Assembly: GCA_029817715.1 (NCBI GenBank)
Contig: JARUPY010000292.1
Span: forward strand, 2,076,001 to 2,140,000
Length of the DNA stretch: 64,000 nt
Reading direction: 5' to 3'
Origin: Melastoma dodecandrum
Taxonomy: Eukaryota > Streptophyta > Magnoliopsida > Myrtales > Melastomataceae
The notes below the pieces were generated by a model. It did no database searches, was not told the DNA's origin, and saw nothing but the letters and a program-made list of their open reading frames with translations. Position numbers and translations under genes: made by a program. Positions 35,620 to 43,982 of the stretch are shown here, piece after piece; the first letter of the stretch is position 1; the number at the start of each line of letters is the position of its first letter.

Positions 35620-36078
35620 ATGGACAGCGGCACGGCCGGCATCGCGATTCGCCCGATCGGCCCGGGCGACCGGGCGGCGTGGCTGCCGCTCTGGCGCGGC
35701 TATCAGGCCTTCTACAAGGTCGACCTGTCGGAGGCGGTCACCGACACCACCTGGGCGCGCCTCAACGATTCGGCCGAGCCGGTCGACGGCGCCCTGGCCT
35801 GGCGCGGCGCCGAGGCGGTCGGCCTCGTCCACCACATCCGCCACCGCTCGGCCTGGACGATCGGCGATTATTGCTACCTGCAGGACCTGTTCGTGGCGGA
35901 CGGGACCCGAGGTCTCGGGATCGGCCGCCGGCTGATCGCGCACGTCTACGAAGCCGCGAAGGCTGCCGGATGCGCGCGGGTCCACTGGCTGACGCACGAG
36001 ACCAACACGGACGCGATGCAGCTCTACGACCGGATCGCCGAGAAGTCCGGCTTCGTCCAGTACCGCAAGTTGTTCTAA
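35620..36078 (+). CDS. GNAT family N-acetyltransferase
   Basis: 152 aa. GGAGGAG lies 4 bases before ATG 35620. GNAT fold with the acetyl-CoA pyrophosphate loop DGTRGLGIGRRLI near 104-116 (Q/RxxGxG/A motif), YLQDLFVAD strand 4 and LTHETNTDAMQLYDRIAEKSGFVQY in the C-terminal part. That end pattern is common in small GNATs acting on amino groups of small molecules or peptides. Divergent from glyQ; target unknown. Confidence 0.88.
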   Translation: MDSGTAGIAIRPIGPGDRAAWLPLWRGYQAFYKVDLSEAVTDTTWARLNDSAEPVDGALAWRGAEAVGLVHHIRHRSAWTIGDYCYLQDLFVADGTRGLGIGRRLIAHVYEAAKAAGCARVHWLTHETNTDAMQLYDRIAEKSGFVQYRKLF

Positions 36079-36225
36079 AACCTGCACCGACGTGCGCGGC
36101 GACACCCAAGCGTGGCGGTTTTTGGGCAATGACCCGGAACCGCCGAGCTGACGGCCAAGTTATCAGCGCAACAGGGGATCTCGGCACCTCAGCGCTGCCG
36201 AAACGAATACGTCGGACGACCAGCC

Positions 36226-36501
36226 ATGCGCAATGCTCGCACCGTTAACACTTTCGGCCGCAAGAACATCGCCGTCCTCGCCGCGCTCGCCGTCTCGTCT
36301 CTGGTTGCCACGCCGTTCGTGATGAGCGCCAGCCGCGCGCTCGCCACCGCCGAGGACCAGCCGGTGGTCGCGACCCTGCGGGTCGAGCCGGTGGAGGTCG
36401 CCCCCGTCACCGTTGCGCCGAAGGCCGAGGGCTGCGCCCGCAAGGTGCGCGTCGTCTACAGCGGCTACGGTCAGCCCGCGGATGGCTGCGCCGCCCACTG
36501 A
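36226..36501 (+). CDS. Small secreted hypothetical protein
   Basis: 91 aa with a basic start and hydrophobic segment (IAVLAALAVSSLVATPFVMS), then a mature part of about 50 residues containing two Cys, one in KAEGCARKVRVVYSGYG and one in ADGCAAH. The two cysteines could form a disulfide in the periplasm. No known family recognised. Codon usage is normal for the genome. Confidence 0.65.
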   Translation: MRNARTVNTFGRKNIAVLAALAVSSLVATPFVMSASRALATAEDQPVVATLRVEPVEVAPVTVAPKAEGCARKVRVVYSGYGQPADGCAAH

Positions 36502-36529
36502 TCGCCGCAGGGCCCAGCCCGGGGTCGGC

Positions 36530-36712
36530 GCGGTCCCGGACAGCCGGTTGAGGGGGAGGTCATCGAGATCGATCTCCGCCTCCAGTTGCCGCAGCACCGT
36601 GTTGTGGATCCGGTTCTCCCGGTGCAGGTCGATCAGCGCCGACCGGCCCGGCCGCGAGCGACAGCAGCAGGGCCGCACCGAGGAGGCCGAGGATCAGCTC
36701 GAACAGGGCCAC
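36530..36712 (-). pseudogene. Remnant of a Na+/H+ antiporter gene (both ends, middle deleted)
   Basis: Reading leftward from a GTG at 36712 gives VALFELILGLLGAALLLSLA, the typical first membrane helix of CPA1 Na+/H+ antiporters. After about 21 codons the frame must shift by one to continue as RSALIDLHRENRIHNTVLRQ followed by LEAEIDLDDLPLNRLS, typical of the cytoplasmic C-terminal end of the same family. Some 450 middle residues are absent. The surrounding gap 36502-37035 otherwise holds only a family A repeat. Based on motif memory, not a search. Confidence 0.5.
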
Positions 36713-36891
36713 GGATGTCAGTCAGGCGACCGATTTTCGCGCCGAAACGCCGGCAAGCTCGGCCGTTACTGGACGTTTTCCGACTGTCGGAATACCGGCA
36801 GGGCGTGTTCTGCGCGCGAAGGTCTCGATCGCCGAGACCGGCAGTCTGGTGCGCGCTCGATCGCAGGGTGCCAAAACCGTTGCGGCAGCCT

Positions 36892-36982
36892 CGTCGTTGC
36901 GAGCGCAGCGAAGCAGCCCAGGGACGCGCGAGGCCGGCCAGCGGCGCGCTGCTGGATCGCTCCGCTGCGCTCGCAGGGACGG
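36892..36982. repeat. Dispersed palindromic repeat, family A copy 6
   Basis: Left arm CGTTGCGAGCGCAGCGAAGC, right arm CTGGATCGCTCCGCTGCGCT ending GGGACGG. It lies downstream of mmcB and beside the antiporter remnant. Confidence 0.75.
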
Positions 36983-37035
36983 AGCGGGCTTTGCCGCGGC
37001 CGGCCAGCCCGGCGAGCAGGGCTCAGGCAGGGTCG

Positions 37036-37548
37036 CTACAGCGCCCCCTCCCGCACCGCGCCCGGGTCGGCCAGCGCGTGGAGGATGCGCGCGGCGCTGT
37101 GGGCGAAGCGCAGCGTCACGGCCTTGCGGCGGGCGCCGCTCAGCGGATGCTCCGGGGGCTCGCGCAGGATCCCGGCGCCGTAGGCATCGGCGACGATCAG
37201 GCCGCATTCCTCCGGGATCAGCGTCTCCGGAACGTCCTCGGGGATCGCGAAGAAGAACCGGTCGCAGAAGTCGCGGTAATCCGGCCATTTCCGGTCCGCG
37301 CGGAAATCGGCGACGCTCGACTTGATCTCCACGATCGTGAGCTTGCCCGCCCCGCAGAGGGCGATCACGTCGGCCCGGCGGCCGTTCACGAGGGAGAATT
37401 CCGGCAGCGTGACGCAGCCCATCTCGGAGAACAGCCGGCGCACGCCGCGCTGGATCCGCAGGGCCGTGGGCGATTGCCGCCGGTCGGGCGGCAGGAGCGC
37501 CTCGGCGATGGCGGGCGCGGAATCGGGAAGGCCGAGGGAAGCGGACAT
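37036..37548 (-). CDS. mmcB: MmcB family DNA repair protein
   Basis: 170 aa from ATG 37548. PD-(D/E)xK nuclease-like fold: RRADVIALCGAGKLTIVEIKSSVADF supplies the D...ExK catalytic set (Asp in ADVIAL, Glu-x-Lys in EIKSS), followed by DRKWPDYRDFCDRFFFAIPE. MmcB was described as an SOS-induced repair protein in Caulobacter and is widespread in alphaproteobacteria. No LexA box recognised by eye upstream. It ends at GAL; the next 145 bp hold a family A repeat. Confidence 0.85.
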   Translation of the reverse strand: MSASLGLPDSAPAIAEALLPPDRRQSPTALRIQRGVRRLFSEMGCVTLPEFSLVNGRRADVIALCGAGKLTIVEIKSSVADFRADRKWPDYRDFCDRFFFAIPEDVPETLIPEECGLIVADAYGAGILREPPEHPLSGARRKAVTLRFAHSAARILHALADPGAVREGAL

Positions 37549-37639
37549 CAATCGCGGGGGATGCACCTGTATCGAATCGGCACATCCTGCCGATGCGGAG
37601 GCCATCCGTCACCTGCGACGCGGGACCACCCCGCGACAG

Positions 37640-38416
37640 CTAACCGAGACAAGCCCGGATCGCGTCGAATCCATCGGTGAGCGCGGCCGGGCCCGGCTGG
37701 AGGATCAGCGGCGACTTGATCTCGTGGATGCGCCCGTCGCGCACGGCCGGGATGGAATCCCAGCCAGGCCGGGACCGGATGCGATCGATGTTGACCCGCT
37801 TCCCGCACCAGGAGGCGAGGATCACGTCGGGCGCCGCGGCCACCACCTGCTCGGCGGTGACGATCCGGTCCTTGGCGGCCGGCTGCCGGCTCAGCTCCGG
37901 AAACACGTCCTGGCCGCCGGCCCGGGCGATCAGATCCGAGACCCAGCCGATGCCGGAGATCATCGGCGCGTCCCATTCCTCGAAATAGACCCGCAGCGGC
38001 GCCCGATCTTGGACGGCGCGCGCCGCCTCCGCGAGCCGCGCCTCGAACCCGGCCGCCAGGGTTTCGGCCCGTTCGGGAACGCCCACGAGCGCCCCGAGCG
38101 TCCGCACCATGGCCAGGCATCCGGCCAGATCGCGCTGGTTGAACAGGTGGACCGCCACGCCCGCACGTGCGAGGTCGGCCACGATGTCGGCCTGGAGGTC
38201 CGAGAAGGCGAGGACGAGGTCCGGCGCCAGCGCCAGGATCTTCGGGATGTCGGCGCTGGTGAAGGCCGAGACCCGCGGCTTCTCCCGCCGGACCCGGGAC
38301 GGGCGCACGGCGTAGCCCGAGACGCCGACGATCCTGTCTTCCTCACCCAGCAGGTACAGGGTCTCGACGGTCTCCTCGGTGAGGCAGACGATCCGCTCCG
38401 GCGGGAAGCGGCGCAT
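37640..38416 (-). CDS. BtuF-like cobalamin/metal-chelate-binding protein without signal peptide
   Basis: 258 aa, class III helical-backbone binding protein fold (Peripla_BP_2): ERIVCLTEETVETLYLLGEE start, FTSADIPKILALAPDLVLAFSD, VYFEEWDAPMISGIGWVSDL, and GWDSIPAVRDGRIHEI. BtuF homologues bind vitamin B12 or siderophores. This one has no signal peptide: the first residues MRRFPPERIV go straight into the first strand, so it may be cytoplasmic or use an unusual start. Its ATG overlaps the dedA stop by one base. No BtuC/BtuD genes adjacent and no cobalamin riboswitch seen. Confidence 0.78.
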   Translation of the reverse strand: MRRFPPERIVCLTEETVETLYLLGEEDRIVGVSGYAVRPSRVRREKPRVSAFTSADIPKILALAPDLVLAFSDLQADIVADLARAGVAVHLFNQRDLAGCLAMVRTLGALVGVPERAETLAAGFEARLAEAARAVQDRAPLRVYFEEWDAPMISGIGWVSDLIARAGGQDVFPELSRQPAAKDRIVTAEQVVAAAPDVILASWCGKRVNIDRIRSRPGWDSIPAVRDGRIHEIKSPLILQPGPAALTDGFDAIRACLG

Positions 38417-38937
38417 CAGCGGTCGAGCCACGTGAGGAGCCCCGCCCCGGGCGCCAGGAGCACGAAGGCCCAGACCAGGGCCGAGGCGACGTTGGCCAGC
38501 TGGAACGGCAGCCGCGACAGGCCGAGGATCCCGGCGAGCAGCGGCACCAGGGCCCGGGCCGGCCCGAAGAACCGCCCCAAAGCCACCGCGGCGATGCCCC
38601 AGCGGCCGATGAAGGCCTCGGCTTTGGCGGTGAGGTCGGGGTAGCGACGCAGCGGCCACTTGGTCTTCGCCCCCGGCCCGAGCCAGTGTCCGACCTCGTA
38701 GGAGAGCCAGTCGCCCAGAGCGGCGCCGAAGGCGGCTCCGAGGACCACCGGCCAGAACGGGATGTCGGCGCCGCCCACCAGGGCACCGATCCCGACCAGG
38801 ATGACGGTGGCCGGCACGAACAGTGACAGGACCGCGACCGACTCGCAGAAGGCGAGGGCGCCCGCGATCAGCGGCGTCCAGGCCTTGTGCGCCTCCACGA
38901 AGGCGAGGGTCGTGGTCCGCAGGGCGTCGAGGTCCAT
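38416..38937 (-). CDS. DedA family membrane protein
   Basis: 173 aa with about four to five hydrophobic segments. DedA/VTT hallmarks: LSLFVPATVILVGIGALVGG, the GAALGDWLSYEVGHWLGP motif (G-x-x-x-G-D-x-x-x-Y), and the GRFFGPARALVPLLAGI re-entrant motif with the essential Arg. Such proteins are lipid scramblase-like or proton-coupled phospholipid recyclers. ATG 38937 fits the family start; a longer upstream frame is non-coding. Coupled to the BtuF-like gene. Confidence 0.87.
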   Translation of the reverse strand: MDLDALRTTTLAFVEAHKAWTPLIAGALAFCESVAVLSLFVPATVILVGIGALVGGADIPFWPVVLGAAFGAALGDWLSYEVGHWLGPGAKTKWPLRRYPDLTAKAEAFIGRWGIAAVALGRFFGPARALVPLLAGILGLSRLPFQLANVASALVWAFVLLAPGAGLLTWLDR

Positions 38938-39044
38938 GGGTCCCGGGGGGCGAGGAGAGGGTCGGCCCCATCTGAGGTGTGGGAGGGGGAGCGGCAAGGG
39001 AGGGAAATTGCGGGCGGCGCGGGAACCGGAGCCGGTGCCGTAGA

Positions 39045-39071
39045 CGAAGATACGCCATTGGCGTATCTTCG
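39045..39071. promoter_or_regulatory. Perfect 12-bp palindrome, probable toxin-antitoxin operator
   Basis: Arms CGAAGATACGCC (39045-39056) and GGCGTATCTTCG (39060-39071) around ATT, ending 4 bases before the toxin ATG. The context of an XRE-type antitoxin gene two steps downstream makes this the likely binding site for antitoxin or the toxin-antitoxin complex. Confidence 0.75.
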
Positions 39072-39075
39072 ATGC

Positions 39076-39402
39076 ATGGAGAAACCGCTCCACACGGTCG
39101 TCGAAACCGAACTTTACCTGCGCTCGGCCGAACGTGTGATGAGCGAGGCTGAACGTCATGCGGTGGTCGACCACCTCGCGGCGGATCCGCAGGCGGGCGA
39201 TGTCATCCTCGGCAGCGGCGGCATACGCAAGGTTCGGGTGCCCTTGGACGGACGCGGGAAGCGTGGCGGCGGACGCGTGCTGACGTTCTATGTCACGGAC
39301 CGAGCCGTTTACCTGCTGTTGGCCTATGCGAAGGGTGATCAAGCCAATCCGTCGGCGGAGCAGATGCGCGTGCTGAAGCGGCTGATCGAGGATCTGTTCT
39401 GA
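39076..39402 (+). CDS. RelE/HigB-type toxin of a type II toxin-antitoxin pair
   Basis: 108 aa. Fits the HigB-2/RelE family: early ETELYLRSAERVMSEAER helix pair, GSGGIRKVRVPLDGRGKRGG core strands, RVLTFYVTDRAVYLLLAYAK, and a final helix with MRVLKRLIEDL. Such toxins cleave ribosome-bound mRNA. The toxin gene comes first, as in hig-type operons, with the antitoxin gene 11 bp downstream. The start ATG lies 4 bases beyond the palindrome, so the leader must be very short. Confidence 0.85.
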   Translation: MEKPLHTVVETELYLRSAERVMSEAERHAVVDHLAADPQAGDVILGSGGIRKVRVPLDGRGKRGGGRVLTFYVTDRAVYLLLAYAKGDQANPSAEQMRVLKRLIEDLF

Positions 39403-39413
39403 GGAGAGGCACG

Positions 39414-39722
39414 ATGGACGAGACTCACTTCGGTGAATTGGTCATGAGCCTGAAACAGGCGGCGGCCCACGCGCGCGGCGAGGCTGTCCCCGGCCTCGTG
39501 GTGCACGCCCCCCGGGTGACGGCCGATCTCGACGTGGCGGCGATCCGGCGGCGCACCGGGACCTCGCAGGCGCGCTTCGCCCGCAGCATCGGGATCGCGG
39601 TCTCGACCCTGCGCAACTGGGAGCAGGGCCGCAGGCGGCCCGAGGGTCCGGCCCGGGTGTTGCTCGCCCTCCTCGACCGCAATCCCCGTGTGGTGCAGGA
39701 GCTGCTCGGCGAGGCCGTCTGA
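39414..39722 (+). CDS. XRE-family antitoxin (NadS/HigA-like)
   Basis: 102 aa. GAGGAGAG lies 5 bases upstream of ATG 39414. N-terminal helix MDETHFGELVMSLKQAAAHA that would grip the toxin, then a helix-turn-helix: IRRRTGTSQARFARSIGI with recognition helix VSTLRNWEQGRRRPEG, then a C-terminal helix. It neutralises the toxin encoded just before it and probably autoregulates through the palindrome at 39045-39071. Confidence 0.88.
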   Translation: MDETHFGELVMSLKQAAAHARGEAVPGLVVHAPRVTADLDVAAIRRRTGTSQARFARSIGIAVSTLRNWEQGRRRPEGPARVLLALLDRNPRVVQELLGEAV

Positions 39723-39794
39723 CCGGCCGCTTGCGCCCAGGCCCCGGATCGCCGACAGCATCGGGCCGGCGCAGCCGAACCGGAATCACCCGCG

Positions 39795-40643
39795 TTGAAC
39801 GTCCTGTCGATCCAGTCCCACGTCGCCTACGGCCATGTCGGCAACGCCTCGGCGGTGTTCCCGATGCAGCGGCTCGGGGTCGAGGTCTGGCCCGTGCACA
39901 CGGTGCAGTTCTCCAACCACACCGGCTACGGCGCGTGGCGCGGCCCGGTCTTCGACGCCGCGATGATCCGCGAGGTGGTGCAGGGCATCGGCGAGCGCGG
40001 GGTGTTTCCGACCTGCGACGCGGTGCTGTCGGGCTACATGGGCTCGGCCGAGATCGGCGCCGCGATCCTGGAGGCGGTGGCCGCCGTGCGGGCCGCCAAC
40101 CCCCGGGCGCTCTACTGCTGCGATCCGGTGATCGGCGACGTCGAGGAGGGCGTCTATGTGCGGCCCGGCATCGAGGCGTTCCTGCGCGCGCGGGCGGTGC
40201 CGCAGGCCGATATCCTCACCCCCAACCAGTTCGAGCTGGGCCTCCTCACCGGCCTGCCGAGCGGCACCGTGGCGGAGGCCGGGGCGGCGGTCGCGGCGCT
40301 GCGGGCGCGCGGCCCCCGGGTGGTGCTGGTCACCTCGGCGCTCTGCGCCGACACGCCGCCCGACAGCATCGACATGCTCGCCGGGGCGGAGGGGCAGCTG
40401 TTCCGGGTCCGCACCCCGCGGCTCGCGCTCAAGGTGAACGGGGCGGGCGACTGCATCGCGGCCCTGTTCCTCGTGCACTACGCCCGCACCGGCTCGGCCG
40501 CTGCGGCCCTGGGGGCGGCGGCGGCCTCGGTCTACGGGCTCCTGAAGCGCACCGCCGAGGCGGGGTCCCGCGAGATCCTGACCGTGGCGGCGCAGGAGGA
40601 GTACGGGAATCCGAGCGAGCGGGTTCCGGTCGAGGTGGTTTGA
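39795..40643 (+). CDS. pdxY: Pyridoxal kinase
   Basis: 282 aa, TTG start at 39795. PfkB/ribokinase-like vitamin B6 kinase: VLSIQSHVAYGHVGN (substrate site), NHTGYGAWRG, YCCDPVIGDVEEGVYV, TPNQFELGLLTG and the anion-hole motif VNGAGDCIAALFL with catalytic Asp. Catalyses ATP-dependent phosphorylation of pyridoxal in the PLP salvage pathway. The TTG is preferred because the conserved N-terminus begins with it; no ATG exists nearby in frame. Confidence 0.92.
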   Translation: MNVLSIQSHVAYGHVGNASAVFPMQRLGVEVWPVHTVQFSNHTGYGAWRGPVFDAAMIREVVQGIGERGVFPTCDAVLSGYMGSAEIGAAILEAVAAVRAANPRALYCCDPVIGDVEEGVYVRPGIEAFLRARAVPQADILTPNQFELGLLTGLPSGTVAEAGAAVAALRARGPRVVLVTSALCADTPPDSIDMLAGAEGQLFRVRTPRLALKVNGAGDCIAALFLVHYARTGSAAAALGAAAASVYGLLKRTAEAGSREILTVAAQEEYGNPSERVPVEVV

Positions 40644-40685
40644 GGCTCTTCGAACCGGCTCGATGGGTCAGCAAGGATCGACACG

Positions 40686-41570
40686 ATGGCACGCCGCTTC
40701 GTCACCCTCGACGTGTTCACCGAGCGGCGGCTCGCGGGCAACCCGCTCGCGGTGGTGCTGGATTCGGAAGGCCTCGACACGGCCGCCATGCAGGCCATCG
40801 CGCGGGAGTTCAACCTGTCCGAGACGGTGTTCGTGCTGCCGCCCGCCGAGTCCCGGCACCGGGCCGCGTTGCGCATCTTCACGCCCGGCCGGGAGCTGCC
40901 CTTCGCGGGTCATCCGACGGTGGGCACCGCGGTGCTGCTGGCGCTGCAGGATCCCGCCCGGGGCGATGCCCGCGCCTTCGGTCTGGAGGAAGAGATCGGG
41001 ATCGTCCCCTGCGTGGTCGAGACCCTGGACGACGGCAGCGGCGGCCGGGCGCGGTTCCGGCTGCCGGTCCTGCCGGATTATCTCGGTCCGGGGCCCGATC
41101 CGGCGGTCCTGGCGCCCCTCCTCGGCCTGCAGCCCGGGGATATCGGCACCGGCCGGCACGAGCCGAGCCGGCACGGGGCCGGCCCGCGCTTCACCTGCGT
41201 GCCCATCGCCTCCGTGGCGGCCCTCGATGCCGCCCGGCCGGCCCCGGCGCCCGAAAAGGGGGACGACCTCTACCTCTACACCCCCGATCCCGAGGGGGAC
41301 GGCCTGAGCTGGCGGGTACGGATGTTCGCGCCGGATCTCGGGATTTCGGAGGACCCGGCCACCGGCTCGGCGGCCGCCGCCTTCGCGGGGGTGCTGATGC
41401 AGTTCGAGGCGCTGGGGGACGGCACCCACGACGTGACGATCCGCCAGGGCCAGGCCATGGGCCGGCCGAGCACGATCGCGCTCCAGCTGACCATCGCGTC
41501 CGGGGCGCTGCGGAGCGTGGAGATCGGCGGCAGCGCCGTCATCGTGTCGGACGGCGCGCTGCATGTCTGA
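40686..41570 (+). CDS. PhzF family isomerase
   Basis: 294 aa. Diaminopimelate-epimerase-like double hot-dog fold: starts FVTLDVFTERRLAGNPLAVV, catalytic Glu in EFNLSETVFVL (about residue 46), FTPGRELPFAGHPTVGTA, and EDPATGSAAAAF near the C-terminus. Despite the name, most PhzF relatives have no phenazine role and act as isomerases on unknown small acids. It lies 42 bp after pdxY and overlaps the following NUDIX gene by 8 bp. Confidence 0.9.
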   Translation: MARRFVTLDVFTERRLAGNPLAVVLDSEGLDTAAMQAIAREFNLSETVFVLPPAESRHRAALRIFTPGRELPFAGHPTVGTAVLLALQDPARGDARAFGLEEEIGIVPCVVETLDDGSGGRARFRLPVLPDYLGPGPDPAVLAPLLGLQPGDIGTGRHEPSRHGAGPRFTCVPIASVAALDAARPAPAPEKGDDLYLYTPDPEGDGLSWRVRMFAPDLGISEDPATGSAAAAFAGVLMQFEALGDGTHDVTIRQGQAMGRPSTIALQLTIASGALRSVEIGGSAVIVSDGALHV

Positions 41571-42285
41571 GGGTCTTTCCGAGGGCTTCCGACTCAGGCG
41601 GCTGGCCGACGTGACGGCGCGGTTCGTGCAGCACGACTGGGCGTTCCCGCGGAAGCACGAAGCCGCCATCACGGCCCATTGGCGGGCCCGGATCGCCCGC
41701 AGCCCCGGGATGTTCGACGGCACCGTCCTGCTGTGCTGCGCCCACGCCGTCGTGGGCCGGGTCGCCCGGCTCGACCTGTTCGCGACGCGCTATTCCACCT
41801 TCACCTACTACCGGCACGTCCGGCACGCCGATCCGCAGATCCGCAACGCCTTCGCGGCGATCGTCCCCTGGACGGCGGACGGCGCCGTCCTGCTCGGCGA
41901 GATGGGCGCCCACACGGCCAATGCCGGCCAGCTCTACTTCCCCTGCGGCACGCCGGATCCGGACGACGTGCGCGGTGACAGCGTCGACCTGACCGGCAGC
42001 GCAGCCCGGGAACTCTTAGAGGAAACCGGCCTCGCTCTGCCGGCGGAGGCCGAGACGGACTGGATCATGCTGGAGGGCGAGAACCAACTCGCCTTCCTGC
42101 GGCCGGTGCGCTTCCCGGAGACGGCCGACCTGCTGGACGCGCGCATCGCGGCCCACCTTCGCAGCGAGGCGGAGCCCGAACTGTCCGGGATGCGGATCGT
42201 GCGCGGAGCAGCGGACATCGATTCGGCGCGGATGCCGGGCTTCGTGCGGGCCTATCTGGCCCATGCGTTCCCGGCCGAATCCTGA
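41563..42285 (+). CDS. NUDIX hydrolase
   Basis: 240 aa. The Nudix box runs from CGTPDPDDVRGDSVDLTGSA to ARELLEETGLAL, with the core REL-x-EE-x-GL metal-binding helix intact but a long insertion between the G and the REL part. Residues 1-110 form an extra N-terminal domain (FTYYRHVRHADPQIRNAFAA). Such domains in larger NUDIX proteins bind specific nucleotide derivatives; substrate unknown. Its start overlaps the phzF stop by 8 bp, so the two are probably co-translated. Confidence 0.85.
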   Translation: MSEGLSEGFRLRRLADVTARFVQHDWAFPRKHEAAITAHWRARIARSPGMFDGTVLLCCAHAVVGRVARLDLFATRYSTFTYYRHVRHADPQIRNAFAAIVPWTADGAVLLGEMGAHTANAGQLYFPCGTPDPDDVRGDSVDLTGSAARELLEETGLALPAEAETDWIMLEGENQLAFLRPVRFPETADLLDARIAAHLRSEAEPELSGMRIVRGAADIDSARMPGFVRAYLAHAFPAES

Positions 42286-42776
42286 CGCACCCGAGAAATC
42301 CGGGCCGACGGGATGCCTGCGGCCCCTTCATCCGGTGGTCCGGCCCTGGCTCTATCGTGACGTGAAGAAATCGCGCCAAAGGCTTGGCGAGGATGCGATT
42401 TCAGTGCCATAGAGGGGCCCTCGATCGGGTTGAGGCGGATCGTTAGCCGAACCCGTGCAGAACAGGCCGCGCGTCCTCTCTGCTATCGGGGCAACGCCAT
42501 TCACACTTCACTTCGACAGAGGCTGAACGGTGCCCCGAGTCTCGCTCACCCCCTCTGCGGGGGAGGGAAGGCGTGTGGGGGACACGGACCGTCAAACTCG
42601 GCAACGCGGCGAGGGTCCCAAACCGGCCGGCGCCGAGACGCGCGACATCGCGCTGCCCTGGATCCGCGCGCTCCGCGCGTGATGACGGCGCCGGACGCCT
42701 CAGGCGACAACGCGCGCGTGCCCGCCCCTCAAATCACGACGCGCGGCGGATCGAACCGGAGCGCGAAGGTCCGACC
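42286..42776. other. Intergenic region with repeat fragments (491 bp)
   Basis: Holds one end of a family B repeat at 42549-42568 (CCCCCTCTGCGGGGGAGGGA) and the right half of a family A repeat at about 42636-42688 (CGCTGCCCTGGATCCGCGCG then TGATGACGG). An open frame at 42430-42870 looks like chance; its codon pattern does not match real genes here. No RNA gene recognised. Confidence 0.5.
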
Positions 42777-43649
42777 TCAGTTGAACAGCGAGCCAACGCC
42801 GCCCTGCACCCGGCCGAGGCCGGCGCGCGCGACGGCATTGTTCGGGTCGATGGTCGAGGCGCGCTGGTAGTTCTCCATCGCCTCCTTGCGCTGGCCCTGC
42901 TTCTCGTAGGCCAGGCCGCGATACGCCCACGAGGTGGCGTCCTTGTTGTTGACGTTGAGCGCCGCGTTGTAGTCCTCGATCGCCTTCCCGTACTGGTTGG
43001 TGGCGATCAGGCTCTGGCCGCGCGCCGCATAGGGGGCGGCCACGAAGGGGTTGCGGTCGATGGCGGCGTCGAAATCGGCGATCGCCTGGGTCTCCTGACC
43101 CTGCTTCTGGCGCACGAGGCCGCGGGCATGATAGGCCTCGGCCGATTCCGGCATCAGCCGGATCGCGACGTTGAGGTCGTTCAGCGCCGCATCGAGGTTG
43201 CCCTGGGCGCGCTCGACATTGGCGCGGCCGATATAGGCCGGGCCGTAATTCGGATCGATGCCGATCGCCTTGCTGAAATCCTGCAGCGCGGGGCCGTCGC
43301 GGCCGATCTGGCGGCTGGCCAACGCGCGGTTGTTGTAGGCCGAGGCCGAGTTCGGATCGAGCTGGATCGCCTTGGTGAAATCCGCGATGGCGTCGTTGAA
43401 CTGGCCGGCGCGGGCATAGGCGGCACCGCGCGTGGTGTAGGCGGCCGCGTCGTTCGGATTGCGCTGGATCACCTCGGACAGCGAGGCGATGTTGACCGTG
43501 GTGGCGCCCGTCGTGTCCGTCTCCAGCACCGCGTATTGGCGCGGTCCGGCGGCGCTCCCGACGGTCTCGCAGCCCGCGAGCGCCGCGGCCGAGACCAGGG
43601 CCGCGCCGATCAGCGCCGTCTTCCGTGCCAGCCCATTGCGTACGATCAT
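42777..43649 (-). CDS. TPR-repeat lipoprotein
   Basis: 290 aa. ATG 43649 has GGGGAGAG about 7 bases upstream. Lipoprotein signal with lipobox LAGC (Cys about residue 27). Then six or more tetratricopeptide repeats with the canonical A-x-x-x-x-G and P at the end of each (for example AAYTTRGAAYARAGQFNDAI and ASAYNNRALASRQIGRDGPA). Resembles NlpI-like scaffolding lipoproteins anchored in the envelope. It stands alone. Confidence 0.9.
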   Translation of the reverse strand: MIVRNGLARKTALIGAALVSAAALAGCETVGSAAGPRQYAVLETDTTGATTVNIASLSEVIQRNPNDAAAYTTRGAAYARAGQFNDAIADFTKAIQLDPNSASAYNNRALASRQIGRDGPALQDFSKAIGIDPNYGPAYIGRANVERAQGNLDAALNDLNVAIRLMPESAEAYHARGLVRQKQGQETQAIADFDAAIDRNPFVAAPYAARGQSLIATNQYGKAIEDYNAALNVNNKDATSWAYRGLAYEKQGQRKEAMENYQRASTIDPNNAVARAGLGRVQGGVGSLFN

Positions 43650-43982
43650 CGCCCCACTCTCCCCGAGGCGCGACCCGCATCCCGCGCGCCCGCCCCGCCC
43701 CTCGCCGTTCTTAGGCCCGCGCCGCGCGCGGGGCACACCCGATCCGGGGCACCGTCGCGCATCACGGTGAAGGCCGGCTTAAGAAGCGCCCCTGCGCGAT
43801 CCGACCCGTCGCCCGTCCCGGCGTGGGTGAATCGACCGGCAGCATTCGGCACCGACCACGCCGTGGTGGAAGCGGTGGGATGTGGCGAAGGTATGGCTCG
43901 ACGACGCCCCGGCGCCGGGTTCGCGCCTCCTGCCGCCGCGCGGGGCCGCAGGTGTGTTCCCGAAGCCGCAGAAACCGGCCCG
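43650..43982. other. Intergenic region without recognised gene (333 bp)
   Basis: Between purK and the leftward TPR lipoprotein gene; must carry the promoter of the latter. I see no gene, repeat-family member or RNA in it. Confidence 0.4.

Noticed and set aside
37640..38937. Cobalamin riboswitch ahead of the dedA/BtuF-like pair
   Set aside because: The upstream region is short and taken up by the toxin-antitoxin palindrome; no B12-box-like sequence was seen.
39414..39722. Phage repressor
   Set aside because: The helix-turn-helix protein is next to a RelE/HigB toxin with an operator palindrome; no other phage genes are present.
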